The position numbers and the translations under genes were made by a program. From Bryobacterales bacterium (GTDB lineage: Bacteria > Acidobacteriota > Terriglobia > Bryobacterales > UBA6623), in contig JAPPMC010000237.1 of NCBI GenBank assembly GCA_028819235.1, positions 1 through 64,000 of the forward strand: DNA of 64,000 nt, written 5' to 3'. The notes beneath the pieces were generated by a model. It saw nothing but the letters and a program-made list of their open reading frames with translations, was not told the DNA's origin and did no database searches. Position 1 is the stretch's first letter. Each line of letters begins with the position of its first letter. Of this stretch, positions 9,115-18,262 are shown one piece after another.

Positions 9115-10286
9115 CAGATCTCCTTGCGCCGCAGAACCGATTCGTCAGTGGGCAGGATGCTGTCGAGTCTGCTTTCGACGCCCTTCCGCCTCAACATCAC
9201 AACCCTCTCGCGAGCGCGGGCCACCATGACATAGAATTGTTTCTTAGCCATATCCAAGTCATCTGCTGGGATGTAGTGCTCGTCAACATCTATACAAATC
9301 ACAATCTCAAATTCTTGGCCTTTGCAAGCTTGGACGTTGAGGACGATGATCCCACCCATGTCCAACTTAACGTTTGTTTGCTTACCATGACTGTATGTGC
9401 GGATCAAGGGCTGACCGTGTTGCAACGTAAGGCTGTCAGAATCTAACGTTGTTCGTAGCGCGGATAGGTATTGTTCCCTTACAGAATTGTTCGGTGCTAT
9501 GACGCCTACCAATTTGTGCGGATTCTTATCTGCAGTAAGAAGAATACGTCTTATGATTTGCTGAAATCCACCGGAAGGAAATGAATACAGTTCAGCAGTC
9601 TTCATGTCAGGATGTCTTGGAAGTAAAGGTGGAGGACTGGCAGGATCACCCGTGTAGAAGGTACGTGCAAGCTCTGCAACACTGCGACTGTTCCGGAAGT
9701 TCGTGCGGAGTTCGATCACTTCGCTTGCGTCGATCGCGAGTGCGTTCTCAATGTCTTGACGACTACTGTTCTCGTCCGTGATTTGTTGATTCTGATCTGC
9801 GACCACAAAGAAATTCTCGAAGCCCAGCCCTACCAAGCTGGAGTAAAACTCGGGTGGCATGTCTTGCCCTTCATCAATCACAATATTGAGATGCTGCTTG
9901 CCCCAATCGGTCTGGTCGATAATACCTTCAATCCGCTTCCAATCGAACGGTCGAAAGCTTCCCTCCTGCGTAGTTGGGACAAGCGGTGCGTCTTGATTCG
10001 TAATTTCCTTGAAGATTCGCCAATACCAACGCTTCCACGTCTCGCACGAGAGTTGTCCGCGAAACAAGCCATGACTGGCCTGCTTGAGCAAGTGGTTGAA
10101 CATGAGGACGACATATTTTCTGCCGCTCCTCGCCAGCCGCCTGGCCCTGAGGAGCGCAAGCACGGACTTGCCGGTGCCCGGTCCTCCGATGACCAAGTGC
10201 TGCCCGTCTAGCGGCAGCGATCGGACACGCTCCTGATCCTTGGTCAGGTCTTGGACTCGCGGGAGCCTGAAGGTACGGCGGGCCAC
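9114..10286 (-). CDS. UvrD/Rep-like superfamily 1 helicase/ATPase
   Basis: Walker A IGGPGTGKSVLALLRA; Walker B IVIDEGQDMPPEFY; VVADQNQQI; ELRTNFRNS; VNVQACKGQEFEIVICID; KKQFYVMVARARERV. GTG start overlaps the upstream stop (TAGTG). Confidence 0.88.
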   Translation of the reverse strand: MARRTFRLPRVQDLTKDQERVRSLPLDGQHLVIGGPGTGKSVLALLRARRLARSGRKYVVLMFNHLLKQASHGLFRGQLSCETWKRWYWRIFKEITNQDAPLVPTTQEGSFRPFDWKRIEGIIDQTDWGKQHLNIVIDEGQDMPPEFYSSLVGLGFENFFVVADQNQQITDENSSRQDIENALAIDASEVIELRTNFRNSRSVAELARTFYTGDPASPPPLLPRHPDMKTAELYSFPSGGFQQIIRRILLTADKNPHKLVGVIAPNNSVREQYLSALRTTLDSDSLTLQHGQPLIRTYSHGKQTNVKLDMGGIIVLNVQACKGQEFEIVICIDVDEHYIPADDLDMAKKQFYVMVARARERVVMLRRKGVESRLDSILPTDESVLRRKEI

Positions 10287-12130
10287 TATGCCTCCGGCAG
10301 GGTGAATTCGGTCAGTGGTGCCACTCCGGTTGTGGGGTCACCCTTGATGAAGGCCCTATCCAACAGAGTATTGCCGAACTCACAGCTAGTGTCGGGAATC
10401 AGGGCGCACGCGTGGCACGCCGCAAGATTGAGGAGGGCGGGCCCTTGGCCCTGATGCGATGCGCAGACAGGATCCATCGAGCACCAAGATGTCTGGTCTA
10501 GTGCCGCTTGGAGAATCCGCAGGAAAGGCCTGGGCTTGGCCATCTGCACCAGTCCGCCCAGCGACCCGAGCTTGTCCGGGACGGATACGTAGATCAGTAT
10601 GCCGGCCATTGGAGCCTCGTCCGTGCCAGCGTAGATCCGCTCTCTCAGAGAAGCGGCCGGGTACCCTGCCTCGGACTCGAGCTGTCTGATGACCGCATGT
10701 GCCAGCGTGTGGAGCATCACGAAACGGGGAGTGATCTTCAGACCCTGCATAGACCGCCGGACTGGGTGGCTAGCAAGCCGGGCGCTCAGGACCGCCGAAC
10801 GCGCCTGCAGCACTTCCTGCTGCCCCCACTTGTCGATTGCACGTCGACTGATCGTGAAGAAGATGCCCTCGCCGCGGAGGGAAAGTGCCGGAAGCCAAGA
10901 GGACGAGCCTGAGATGTCGGGTGCGACGATGCGGTCCGCTGAGAACCGGCTAAACCCCTTGAAGACTAGGATTTCCTGCAGTCGCCGGACTTCGATCAGT
11001 CGGTCCACGATGGAGGCGGTCTTGCGCAGACGGCCCTCCGTCCGGCGGCGGAGCACGCTCCAAGCGCCCGTGTGGTGCTCCGTCACGAAGTCTTCGTCCT
11101 CGCGGAGGTCGGGAATCTCGTCCAGGAATGCGTTGTACTCCAGCCAATGCAGGTTTCCCTCGGCCAGAGGCTGGCCGTAGAGAGGATAACCATTCCGCAG
11201 CTCCCGCAACGCCACCTCGATATCGGATACGGAGCAGCGCCAGTCATCGGCGGTCCGCTTCAGGATCGACCTCCGGTGCAGGCCCGTTCGCGCATTCGTG
11301 ATTCTTCGTTGCACCTCTGAGCTGGCGTACAGTCGATCGACCACCGTTCCCTTGCGGATGCGGGACTCCGGGGGAATCACCAGCGCCGTCTGCGTGGCCG
11401 GCAGGTGAATCCTGACGTCATTGACGTCCACAACCCATCCCGGCTCGGAAACTTCCTCGGGCGGAGGCTCGCGAATCCAAGGCTGCTGCCCGTGTCGGGC
11501 TGGAAACTCGATTCTCTCCGGCAGTTCGCCCGCCAAGCCGCAGTTCTCGCAGCGCACAGATGGTCGTCGGCTGCCCAGCAGAATCCTCAAATTGGGAGGG
11601 CTTTTCCAGCACGGGCCAGCCGCGCCGGCTCGCCGTTGGTCGAGCCCCGGCTGTCGGGAGCGGGCGCTGTGAGCCACGGTTTGCCACGGCACGTCGGCGA
11701 GGTACCCATCTGCGTGAACGACAATCCACGGCACTTGCTCCAGAAGCGAACCGCATTGCTCGCCCTGCCTGCCGCTGCAGCGGAATCGCACAGCCTCCGG
11801 GCTCTCGCGCCACGGCTGGCGGTGCAACAGGCCGCAGTGCGGACACCGCATCCAAGTCGGAAACCGGACAGCCGGAATCCAGTTCCCCATGACCGTCCCG
11901 GAGGTCTCCACCGTAGCCGTCGGCGGAGTGCACAGGATCTCGGAGATTCCGAGCGAGCTGCGGACCTGATCCACATACTGGATTTGGCGCGACTCCGGTG
12001 CTGTGCCTTCCGGAAACCACTTGCTGGTGTCCTGAACTGCGAGGAGGAAGTTCTGCCCCCGAACGATGGCCCCGACACCACACTGTCGGAGCAGGTGCGA
12101 TAGCCGGACCGACACGATCTCGCCGGTCAT
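10286..12130 (-). CDS. DrmB-like (DUF1998) DISARM-type protein
   Basis: Zn-binding CPHCGLLH/CENCGLAG and C-terminal LHTLAHAVIRQLESEAGY...MAGILIYVSVPDKLGSLGGLVQMA...CSMDPVC...LLNLAACHACALIPDTSCEFGNTLLDRAF, characteristic of DrmB/DUF1998. Confidence 0.82.
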   Translation of the reverse strand: MTGEIVSVRLSHLLRQCGVGAIVRGQNFLLAVQDTSKWFPEGTAPESRQIQYVDQVRSSLGISEILCTPPTATVETSGTVMGNWIPAVRFPTWMRCPHCGLLHRQPWRESPEAVRFRCSGRQGEQCGSLLEQVPWIVVHADGYLADVPWQTVAHSARSRQPGLDQRRAGAAGPCWKSPPNLRILLGSRRPSVRCENCGLAGELPERIEFPARHGQQPWIREPPPEEVSEPGWVVDVNDVRIHLPATQTALVIPPESRIRKGTVVDRLYASSEVQRRITNARTGLHRRSILKRTADDWRCSVSDIEVALRELRNGYPLYGQPLAEGNLHWLEYNAFLDEIPDLREDEDFVTEHHTGAWSVLRRRTEGRLRKTASIVDRLIEVRRLQEILVFKGFSRFSADRIVAPDISGSSSWLPALSLRGEGIFFTISRRAIDKWGQQEVLQARSAVLSARLASHPVRRSMQGLKITPRFVMLHTLAHAVIRQLESEAGYPAASLRERIYAGTDEAPMAGILIYVSVPDKLGSLGGLVQMAKPRPFLRILQAALDQTSWCSMDPVCASHQGQGPALLNLAACHACALIPDTSCEFGNTLLDRAFIKGDPTTGVAPLTEFTLPEA

Positions 12131-15100
12131 CGCGCCTTTAGGACTCCTGTCCGCTCCACTTCGCGCATCGAGTTCATCGTCGGCCAGACGCCTTTTCGGC
12201 GCATGTCGTGGCCGAACAGGAGCGAGTCCGCGGACCTGTCCCTAGCGTCGTAGTGAAGCTGGCGGCGCTGCTTGCGGCATCGGTCGGCCTCCGCGAGCCA
12301 TTCCCCGACGAGCGCGTCGATCTGGCGGCACGTTTGGGCGTCTCGGCCTCCGGCGTGGGCGGCCTCGCAGCGTTCCTTCAGGGCGTCTACCGCTCGCGAC
12401 ACGCGGGCATGCAGGGTCAGTTCGCCGGCCCGGTTGTTTTCTCGAAGCCCGGGGACGGCGTGGCGCAGGACTATGACCAGTGCCGCGTGCAGGGCCCTCG
12501 CCCGGACCGGGTATGTGAATGGGGTGACGCTTGATGGCTCCACAAAGCGATAGAAGGACTCGTGGTATGGCCTGAAGAGTTCGTAATGTGACAGGCTGCG
12601 AGCCTGATGGCGAAAGTAATTCGCAACGACCAGGCCGGGAACTGCCGCGCGGCCCACGCGACTGCTGGCCTGGATGTACTCTGCGGTCGTTAGTGGCTGA
12701 CCGTTCACAACCATGACCGCTAGGCGGGACACATCTAGGCCGACGGACACCATATTCGTTGCCAGCACAACGTCAAGATGTCCCTCTTGGGTGCGGGAGA
12801 GCTGCAATCGGCGGAATGTCTCGGCGTTCTGCGCCGCGGTGGGTGTGCTCGTGAGCTGGGCAATCTCCAATTGCAATGCCCGCGACCAGGGAGCTAGGAC
12901 GGGGTCATTTGCGAGTCTGCCCTCGTGCGTCTCGTCACCCTCCCCCGGACCGCGACGGGCGTCCTGCATCTCAATTGACAGTCTCCTCGCCCAGTCGCGG
13001 ACTTCGACAGCGTAGGCGTTGTGCGAGATCCCGACGCCGAACAATGTGCCGTGGTAGATCACTTGGGTCCACCACGCTTCCAGCAAGTCTTCCCGGTCCG
13101 CCTCGGAGGCTTGGCCGAAGATCTCCAAGGGCCCCGTGAGCAAAGCGGCCGCGAGCGGGGCGAGGCAGTGGCGCTGGTCGAGCTTGTGGGCTAGGTACCC
13201 GAGGTACAGCCGCGCTGGACGCCGCTCGTCCGATCGGGCGAAGTAGCAGTCATCGCACGACAAGCCGGGCGGCGGAAACACTGCCACGTCTCGTGCGTAC
13301 AACTGCCTGACCTGCTGGGAGGCCATCCGGATCGTCGCCGTCGAGGCGACATACTTCGGATGGACACCTCTGAGGCGCACAACCGTGTCGACGGCCGTCT
13401 CGTACGTTCCGGCCACCGACCCTAGCGGTCCGGTGATCAGGTGAACCTCATCTTGGATGATGAGCTCGGGCGGTCGCTGCGAATCCCGCCCGAAGAATGC
13501 ACCCGCTCTCGCCTCCCAAGCGAGGCGGGCAAACTTGTCGATTGTCGCGATCAGCAGGGTGGGTGGGTTTCGGTAGAGCGCCTCGTCGACCACATTGCAA
13601 GGAAGTGGCCTTGACGACTTGCCGAAGTCGCAATCTTCGTTGCGGCAATGAAACGAGAACTGTGTCCTCGACGCGCTGAAGCTGGAGTTTGTGAAGGCCT
13701 CGCTGCACCACGGACACGAGTCCAAGACGAACTGCTCCGGAACGTCTCCGGCTTCGCTCGCATCCTCCAGAACTCTCCGCGCACCGAGAAAGCTGTTCGG
13801 GCATATTTTCAGCCCGACCCAGATCCCTACCGAGATCTGCTCCGGCCCTAGCAACTTAGGGTCGCTCCTGCGCAGGATCTCCAGCGCGAAGATCATGCGC
13901 GTTGCCCGCTCAAACTGCTGCTTCGTCAGGAGTCGGAGCGTGTACCGCATCAGGACAGCTGTACCACCGCCGGAGTCCGGGTGCCGCATCCGGCGCCATG
14001 TCACCAGGAATGCCATCAAGCCGAGGTAGGCCTCAGTCTTCCCGCCCCCAGTAGGGAACCAAATCAAGTCCAGAACGTCGCGAAACTCGTCTCGCTCGCG
14101 AACGGCGGACTCCATGGCCGTCAAGAGAAATGCAAGCTGGAAAGGTCGCCACTTGTAGTGCTCGGGGGAATTCGAAGAGCCACGTATTCGATCCAGCTGT
14201 CGCATCTGGTCCAGCATGGCTTGGTTTGCGAGGCGGAACGCCGTGGCGACCAACGGGTCATTCCCCAGCAAGTCAATGCCGCCCAACATCCTTCTCACCG
14301 CGACCCTCATTCGATTCAGGATTCGCGCTGCCACCGTGCGCTCGCTCGCCCCAAGCTCCTGGACAGGTTGAGTCCGAATCCAGTTCTCGTAACCGGCGAC
14401 AAACGCCCTCAATTCCCGAATAATCGTCTCTCCAGCGGCTGTGCTCAGAAAGTGCATGCTCATGACTCGGCTCGGTCCGCCGCGCAGGACCGTTGTCACG
14501 AGCGGGACTTCTGCCCTTGGCATGAAATCGATCCACACGCGTCCCCTGCCCGTGTCATCGATGCTCCAATCCACGGCCACGCCATGCCCCACTGCGAAAA
14601 TGCGCTTGTCCTTGTACTGAAACTCGAGTTCTTGCTCCTCCTCCGTCAGCAGGCTCTTGTCAACATGCGGGAACTCGGCCAGGGATCCCGCCGTCACCTC
14701 GCACTCGAGCTCCACTTCAAAGAGCGCCCGTTGGGCACGCTGCACTGCCAACGCTCTCCCGAACTCGTCTTCCGCGATCTTCTGGCGGTTGCACAGGGTC
14801 ACGGTAACGATGTGGCCGTCGTGCGCCGGCCTGCCCTGCACATCGATTTCCAGACGGTCGGTGTTCTCAGTCTGTCCGCCCAAGTCCGCCGACTCCCAAG
14901 TGCGGGCTGTTTCCGCCAGCGGGACCCGCTTGTATCGGCCCCGGACGAATCGGCCCTCGCGCCCTCGTGCTCCCGAGTGTTTGTAGACCGTTGCGCGTGC
15001 GGTCACCTCTAGCCGTGCCGGCCCTAGGATGAAGACCGAGAAACCCGCGGATGACGGCGGCACATATCTTCTCTTGCGTGCCGGTTCGGCGACAACACCG

Positions 15101-17760
15101 GCGCCTGCCTCAACGGATTGATCTTCAGGCTCCTCGATTCCGTCCGAGACGCGGCTGGTCGAGACGTCGATGTCAACGCCAGAGGCGGGATCCATTCCAC
15201 CCAAGTCGGGCTCGATAGCGTGGAGCACACCGACGGGATAACGGTCCAGCGGAGAAGCATTGAGTTCCTCCGATTCCCGCGCTGGCCCGATCAGCTGTTT
15301 TCTCAGCCACGAGACCAAGCGGCCCCGAGCCTCGACATAGAAAGTGCCCTCGTCCCGCCGAAGCGCTCGGGCCCCAGCGGGGGCACTTGACGGACTTGCG
15401 TGCTCTTTGGCTGCGGGATCCCGAGGCGCTTCGCGTCTGGTTCTTGACTGTGACGAGGCCGCTGACCGGCCTGAAATCGGAGCCGGCGCCCCGGATTCAC
15501 TTCTTTGGCCTGATCCGGATCCGTCTGCGGCATGTCCTGGCTGTGTGTCTTGGGGCACCTGCGCGGGCTTGTCTGGCTGGTCGGCGCTGCTGCTGCTGTC
15601 GCGCAGCCGATGGAGCGCTCGCAGCGCTTCCTCGGCAGAATCGAATCGTCGGGCGCGGACAGGGTGCGTCGCTGTGTCCAAGAAGCTGGCGATTCTGGGA
15701 TGGGTAGTGCGGTCGGTCGAGTTCCAGTTGAGGCCGCGCTCCTTGGTCAAGTCGCCTTTGCGCCGGAATGGCGGTCGGCCGTGCAAGGCGTGGAAGAAGC
15801 TTGCTGCTAGGGCATAGATGTCATCGGAGGGCAAGGCTGTTGGTCCCTCCGTCCTTCTTGGCGCGGAGTACTCCACAGACCCTTGGAAGACTGGCTGTTC
15901 ACCGATCTTGGCGACGCAGTCGTAGTCCGTGAGCACCAGACACCCTTCCGAGACGATCAGATTGCCGGGGCTGACGTCCCCATGGGTCAATCCGGCGTTG
16001 TGGAGGATCCCGAGAGCCTGGCAGGCGTCCTCTAGCCAGCCAAGTGCGCGGTCCTCGCCCACTTGTCCCGCGAAGGTCTCGGACCGCAGGCCGGGCGAGG
16101 CGGCGAACTCGCCTAGCGGACGCCCCGGAATCCACCTGAGCAGAGCGACAAAGCTGTCCGCCCGCCACTCATGCGCCACTTCGAAGACGGTTGCCAGTGG
16201 ATGCCGGAGGTGGGCGTGGGCAAGTTCGTGGGACCAAATTGCCTGACGGCCGAGATCCTCAGCCGGTACCGCCTTTGCGACGTACTCGCCCATGACAGCC
16301 CCGTCTTGCTGACGGATCTTGGCAACCCGGAATGCGATGCCGACGCCTCCGCGTCCGAGGCGCTCGACGACCCTGTACGTGCTCCCACGGAAGCGGATCT
16401 CGCTGCCTTCGCCCCATCGCTCCGCTACTGGCATTGGCGTGATCGGATTCCTGAGGAGCGCGGCGAACTTTCCCTCCAAGTCTTCCAAGCGGATGCGCCG
16501 TGCCAGTTCGTCAGCCAATCCCTGCGCGAGGAGTGCTCTGGCAAGCCGGCTCGCAGCATCTTCCCGGCCCTCGAACAGCGCTGAGAGGCTGTGACACAGC
16601 GAATACGTGTCCGACCGGGGGCCAGCGACACGGAGGCTCCTTCCGCGGCGGACCTCGGGCGCAACGGACTCGTCCCAGTCCGAGTCTCCCGTCTCGGTCT
16701 TCGCGACGGTTGCATGCGAGGGGAGACGTGCCACGTCGAAGCCCGTCAGGATCGTCGAGTTGTCCTCGCAAACTCGGATAGTCTCGCCGGTGAGGTTGCG
16801 GTGGATCAGCCCAGTACCGGCCGTCGGGAGAGTGTGGAGTTCCATCACTGCACGAATCGCGGACAAAGAACATTGCATCCTCTCCTGCGTGCTCCAAAGG
16901 GGATCAGACTTCCTGTCGCCGATCGACGGAGCCGTAGGATCGACCGTCGAGAAGAACCAAAGTTCGCCCTCGTAGTTCTTGGCGCTCTGGTAGGAGTCGA
17001 CGATGCTGGGTGCCCAACTTCGCTTGCTCAGCAGGTGAAGCGTCTTCCACGCTCGGGATGCTCTGTTTGCACCATTGGATCCGACAGCGGACAGATCGTA
17101 GAGGTGCAGTTCGACGCGCTCCCTCACAAGCGTTCGCACGCCGCCGTAAACACGATGGAATCCGTCGTTGTCCGCCCGCCGGAGCTGGAGGTCCTCGTAA
17201 CCCGGAAGCCGAAGTGTGCCGTCCACTGCAAGGCCGGTCTCCGGTGCCAAGAACCTGCCGATATCGAGGATGGTCGATTCACTGAGAACGGGTGTCCCGT
17301 CGACTCCCACGGCCAGTCGCCAGTCGTCAAGCGTATGGACTTGGACTCCCCGAACGGCGATGGCCGTTTCGCTAGCGGGGCGATACGGTGGTTTCGTCAG
17401 CAGGATCGCTCCGCTGACCCTTCCGACCTTGCTGAAGCCGTGTTCCCGGAGTGTCGCCCCGACGCGCTTCGCCTTTCCCGTGAGTATTTCGGCGGCCCGC
17501 TGGAAATGGCGCTCATTCCTCAGGCGATTGCTGATGCTCCAGTGCTTGACCTCGATGAGGCGAACGCCCGGAGGTCCGACCGCAACAATATCGATTTCGT
17601 CGGACTGGCGATTGTTGTCTGAGGAGAAGTTGAGATTCGTCAGCAGAAGCCAGTAGCCCTCGCGGGATCCGGCCTTGCCGAGCCCGGTCCTGATCCTACT
17701 GGCGGCTTCGTGTTCGCTCTTTGTGACCAGCTGTCCACATCGAACCAACTTGACCCGCAT
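12127..17760 (-). CDS. NERD + pseudokinase + Ser/Thr kinase (PglW-like) fused to a DrmA-like helicase
   Basis: 1877 aa. NERD: DEIDIVAVGPPGVRLIEVKHW. Pseudokinase: GLIHRNLTGETI, LTGFDVARL. Kinase: VVERLGRGGVGIAFRV, THGDVSPGNL, LTDYDCV. Low-complexity linker ~aa 720-805. Helicase: WFPTGGGKTEAYLG, IIQDEVHLITGPLGS, VASTATI, ATNMVSVGLDVSRL...AEYIQASSRVGR, LSHYELFRPYHESFYRFVEPSSVTPFT. Confidence 0.87.
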   Translation of the reverse strand: MRVKLVRCGQLVTKSEHEAASRIRTGLGKAGSREGYWLLLTNLNFSSDNNRQSDEIDIVAVGPPGVRLIEVKHWSISNRLRNERHFQRAAEILTGKAKRVGATLREHGFSKVGRVSGAILLTKPPYRPASETAIAVRGVQVHTLDDWRLAVGVDGTPVLSESTILDIGRFLAPETGLAVDGTLRLPGYEDLQLRRADNDGFHRVYGGVRTLVRERVELHLYDLSAVGSNGANRASRAWKTLHLLSKRSWAPSIVDSYQSAKNYEGELWFFSTVDPTAPSIGDRKSDPLWSTQERMQCSLSAIRAVMELHTLPTAGTGLIHRNLTGETIRVCEDNSTILTGFDVARLPSHATVAKTETGDSDWDESVAPEVRRGRSLRVAGPRSDTYSLCHSLSALFEGREDAASRLARALLAQGLADELARRIRLEDLEGKFAALLRNPITPMPVAERWGEGSEIRFRGSTYRVVERLGRGGVGIAFRVAKIRQQDGAVMGEYVAKAVPAEDLGRQAIWSHELAHAHLRHPLATVFEVAHEWRADSFVALLRWIPGRPLGEFAASPGLRSETFAGQVGEDRALGWLEDACQALGILHNAGLTHGDVSPGNLIVSEGCLVLTDYDCVAKIGEQPVFQGSVEYSAPRRTEGPTALPSDDIYALAASFFHALHGRPPFRRKGDLTKERGLNWNSTDRTTHPRIASFLDTATHPVRARRFDSAEEALRALHRLRDSSSSADQPDKPAQVPQDTQPGHAADGSGSGQRSESGAPAPISGRSAASSQSRTRREAPRDPAAKEHASPSSAPAGARALRRDEGTFYVEARGRLVSWLRKQLIGPARESEELNASPLDRYPVGVLHAIEPDLGGMDPASGVDIDVSTSRVSDGIEEPEDQSVEAGAGVVAEPARKRRYVPPSSAGFSVFILGPARLEVTARATVYKHSGARGREGRFVRGRYKRVPLAETARTWESADLGGQTENTDRLEIDVQGRPAHDGHIVTVTLCNRQKIAEDEFGRALAVQRAQRALFEVELECEVTAGSLAEFPHVDKSLLTEEEQELEFQYKDKRIFAVGHGVAVDWSIDDTGRGRVWIDFMPRAEVPLVTTVLRGGPSRVMSMHFLSTAAGETIIRELRAFVAGYENWIRTQPVQELGASERTVAARILNRMRVAVRRMLGGIDLLGNDPLVATAFRLANQAMLDQMRQLDRIRGSSNSPEHYKWRPFQLAFLLTAMESAVRERDEFRDVLDLIWFPTGGGKTEAYLGLMAFLVTWRRMRHPDSGGGTAVLMRYTLRLLTKQQFERATRMIFALEILRRSDPKLLGPEQISVGIWVGLKICPNSFLGARRVLEDASEAGDVPEQFVLDSCPWCSEAFTNSSFSASRTQFSFHCRNEDCDFGKSSRPLPCNVVDEALYRNPPTLLIATIDKFARLAWEARAGAFFGRDSQRPPELIIQDEVHLITGPLGSVAGTYETAVDTVVRLRGVHPKYVASTATIRMASQQVRQLYARDVAVFPPPGLSCDDCYFARSDERRPARLYLGYLAHKLDQRHCLAPLAAALLTGPLEIFGQASEADREDLLEAWWTQVIYHGTLFGVGISHNAYAVEVRDWARRLSIEMQDARRGPGEGDETHEGRLANDPVLAPWSRALQLEIAQLTSTPTAAQNAETFRRLQLSRTQEGHLDVVLATNMVSVGLDVSRLAVMVVNGQPLTTAEYIQASSRVGRAAVPGLVVANYFRHQARSLSHYELFRPYHESFYRFVEPSSVTPFTYPVRARALHAALVIVLRHAVPGLRENNRAGELTLHARVSRAVDALKERCEAAHAGGRDAQTCRQIDALVGEWLAEADRCRKQRRQLHYDARDRSADSLLFGHDMRRKGVWPTMNSMREVERTGVLKAR

Positions 17761-18262
17761 GCCTGAACGAAATAGACGGGCATTATTGCATGAGCCACTT
17801 CGTCCGCCCGGAGCCGCGCCGTCGGCTGAGCACCGATGGATGGCCGGTCGGACTCTGATTGGTGCACGGGCAGCGCGCTTGTCGGGCTTGAGGCCCTAGG
17901 CAACATTCCTGCAGCGGATGCGTCCGAGCGGACCTCGATGCCTCGACCTGTCCTGACAGGCAACCTCACGGTCAATCTCCCAAGGACTTTCCTACGCTGC
18001 CCCGAAGGGCAGCCCACTTCAGCAACCAACCTCCTCGGCGAACTGCCGGTCTCCCGCCAGTGCCCGACCTTCGGCTTACGTGAGGTGGTACTTGGACCTG
18101 GGCGTTATCGAGGTTTGGCCAGCCATCTGCTAGCCCACCGGGCGCCGGATTGCGGTATCCTGAACTCGCGAGTAGGGGAGGTGCGCGAGCGCCTCCGCAA
18201 GCCTCAGGCCTTGAACAGCCGGCCCGCCCCCGCGGTCCGCATGCCGAGGTCGCAGACAGGGG

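Noticed and set aside
13981-17622. 343-aa plus-strand ORFs (13981-15012 and 16591-17622) opposite the kinase-helicase gene
   Set aside because: Antisense shadow of a protein whose motifs are unambiguous on the minus strand.
17761-18262. Possible regulator or methyltransferase upstream of the defence operon
   Set aside because: Only short low-quality ORFs; no HTH, WYL or SAM-methyltransferase motif seen.
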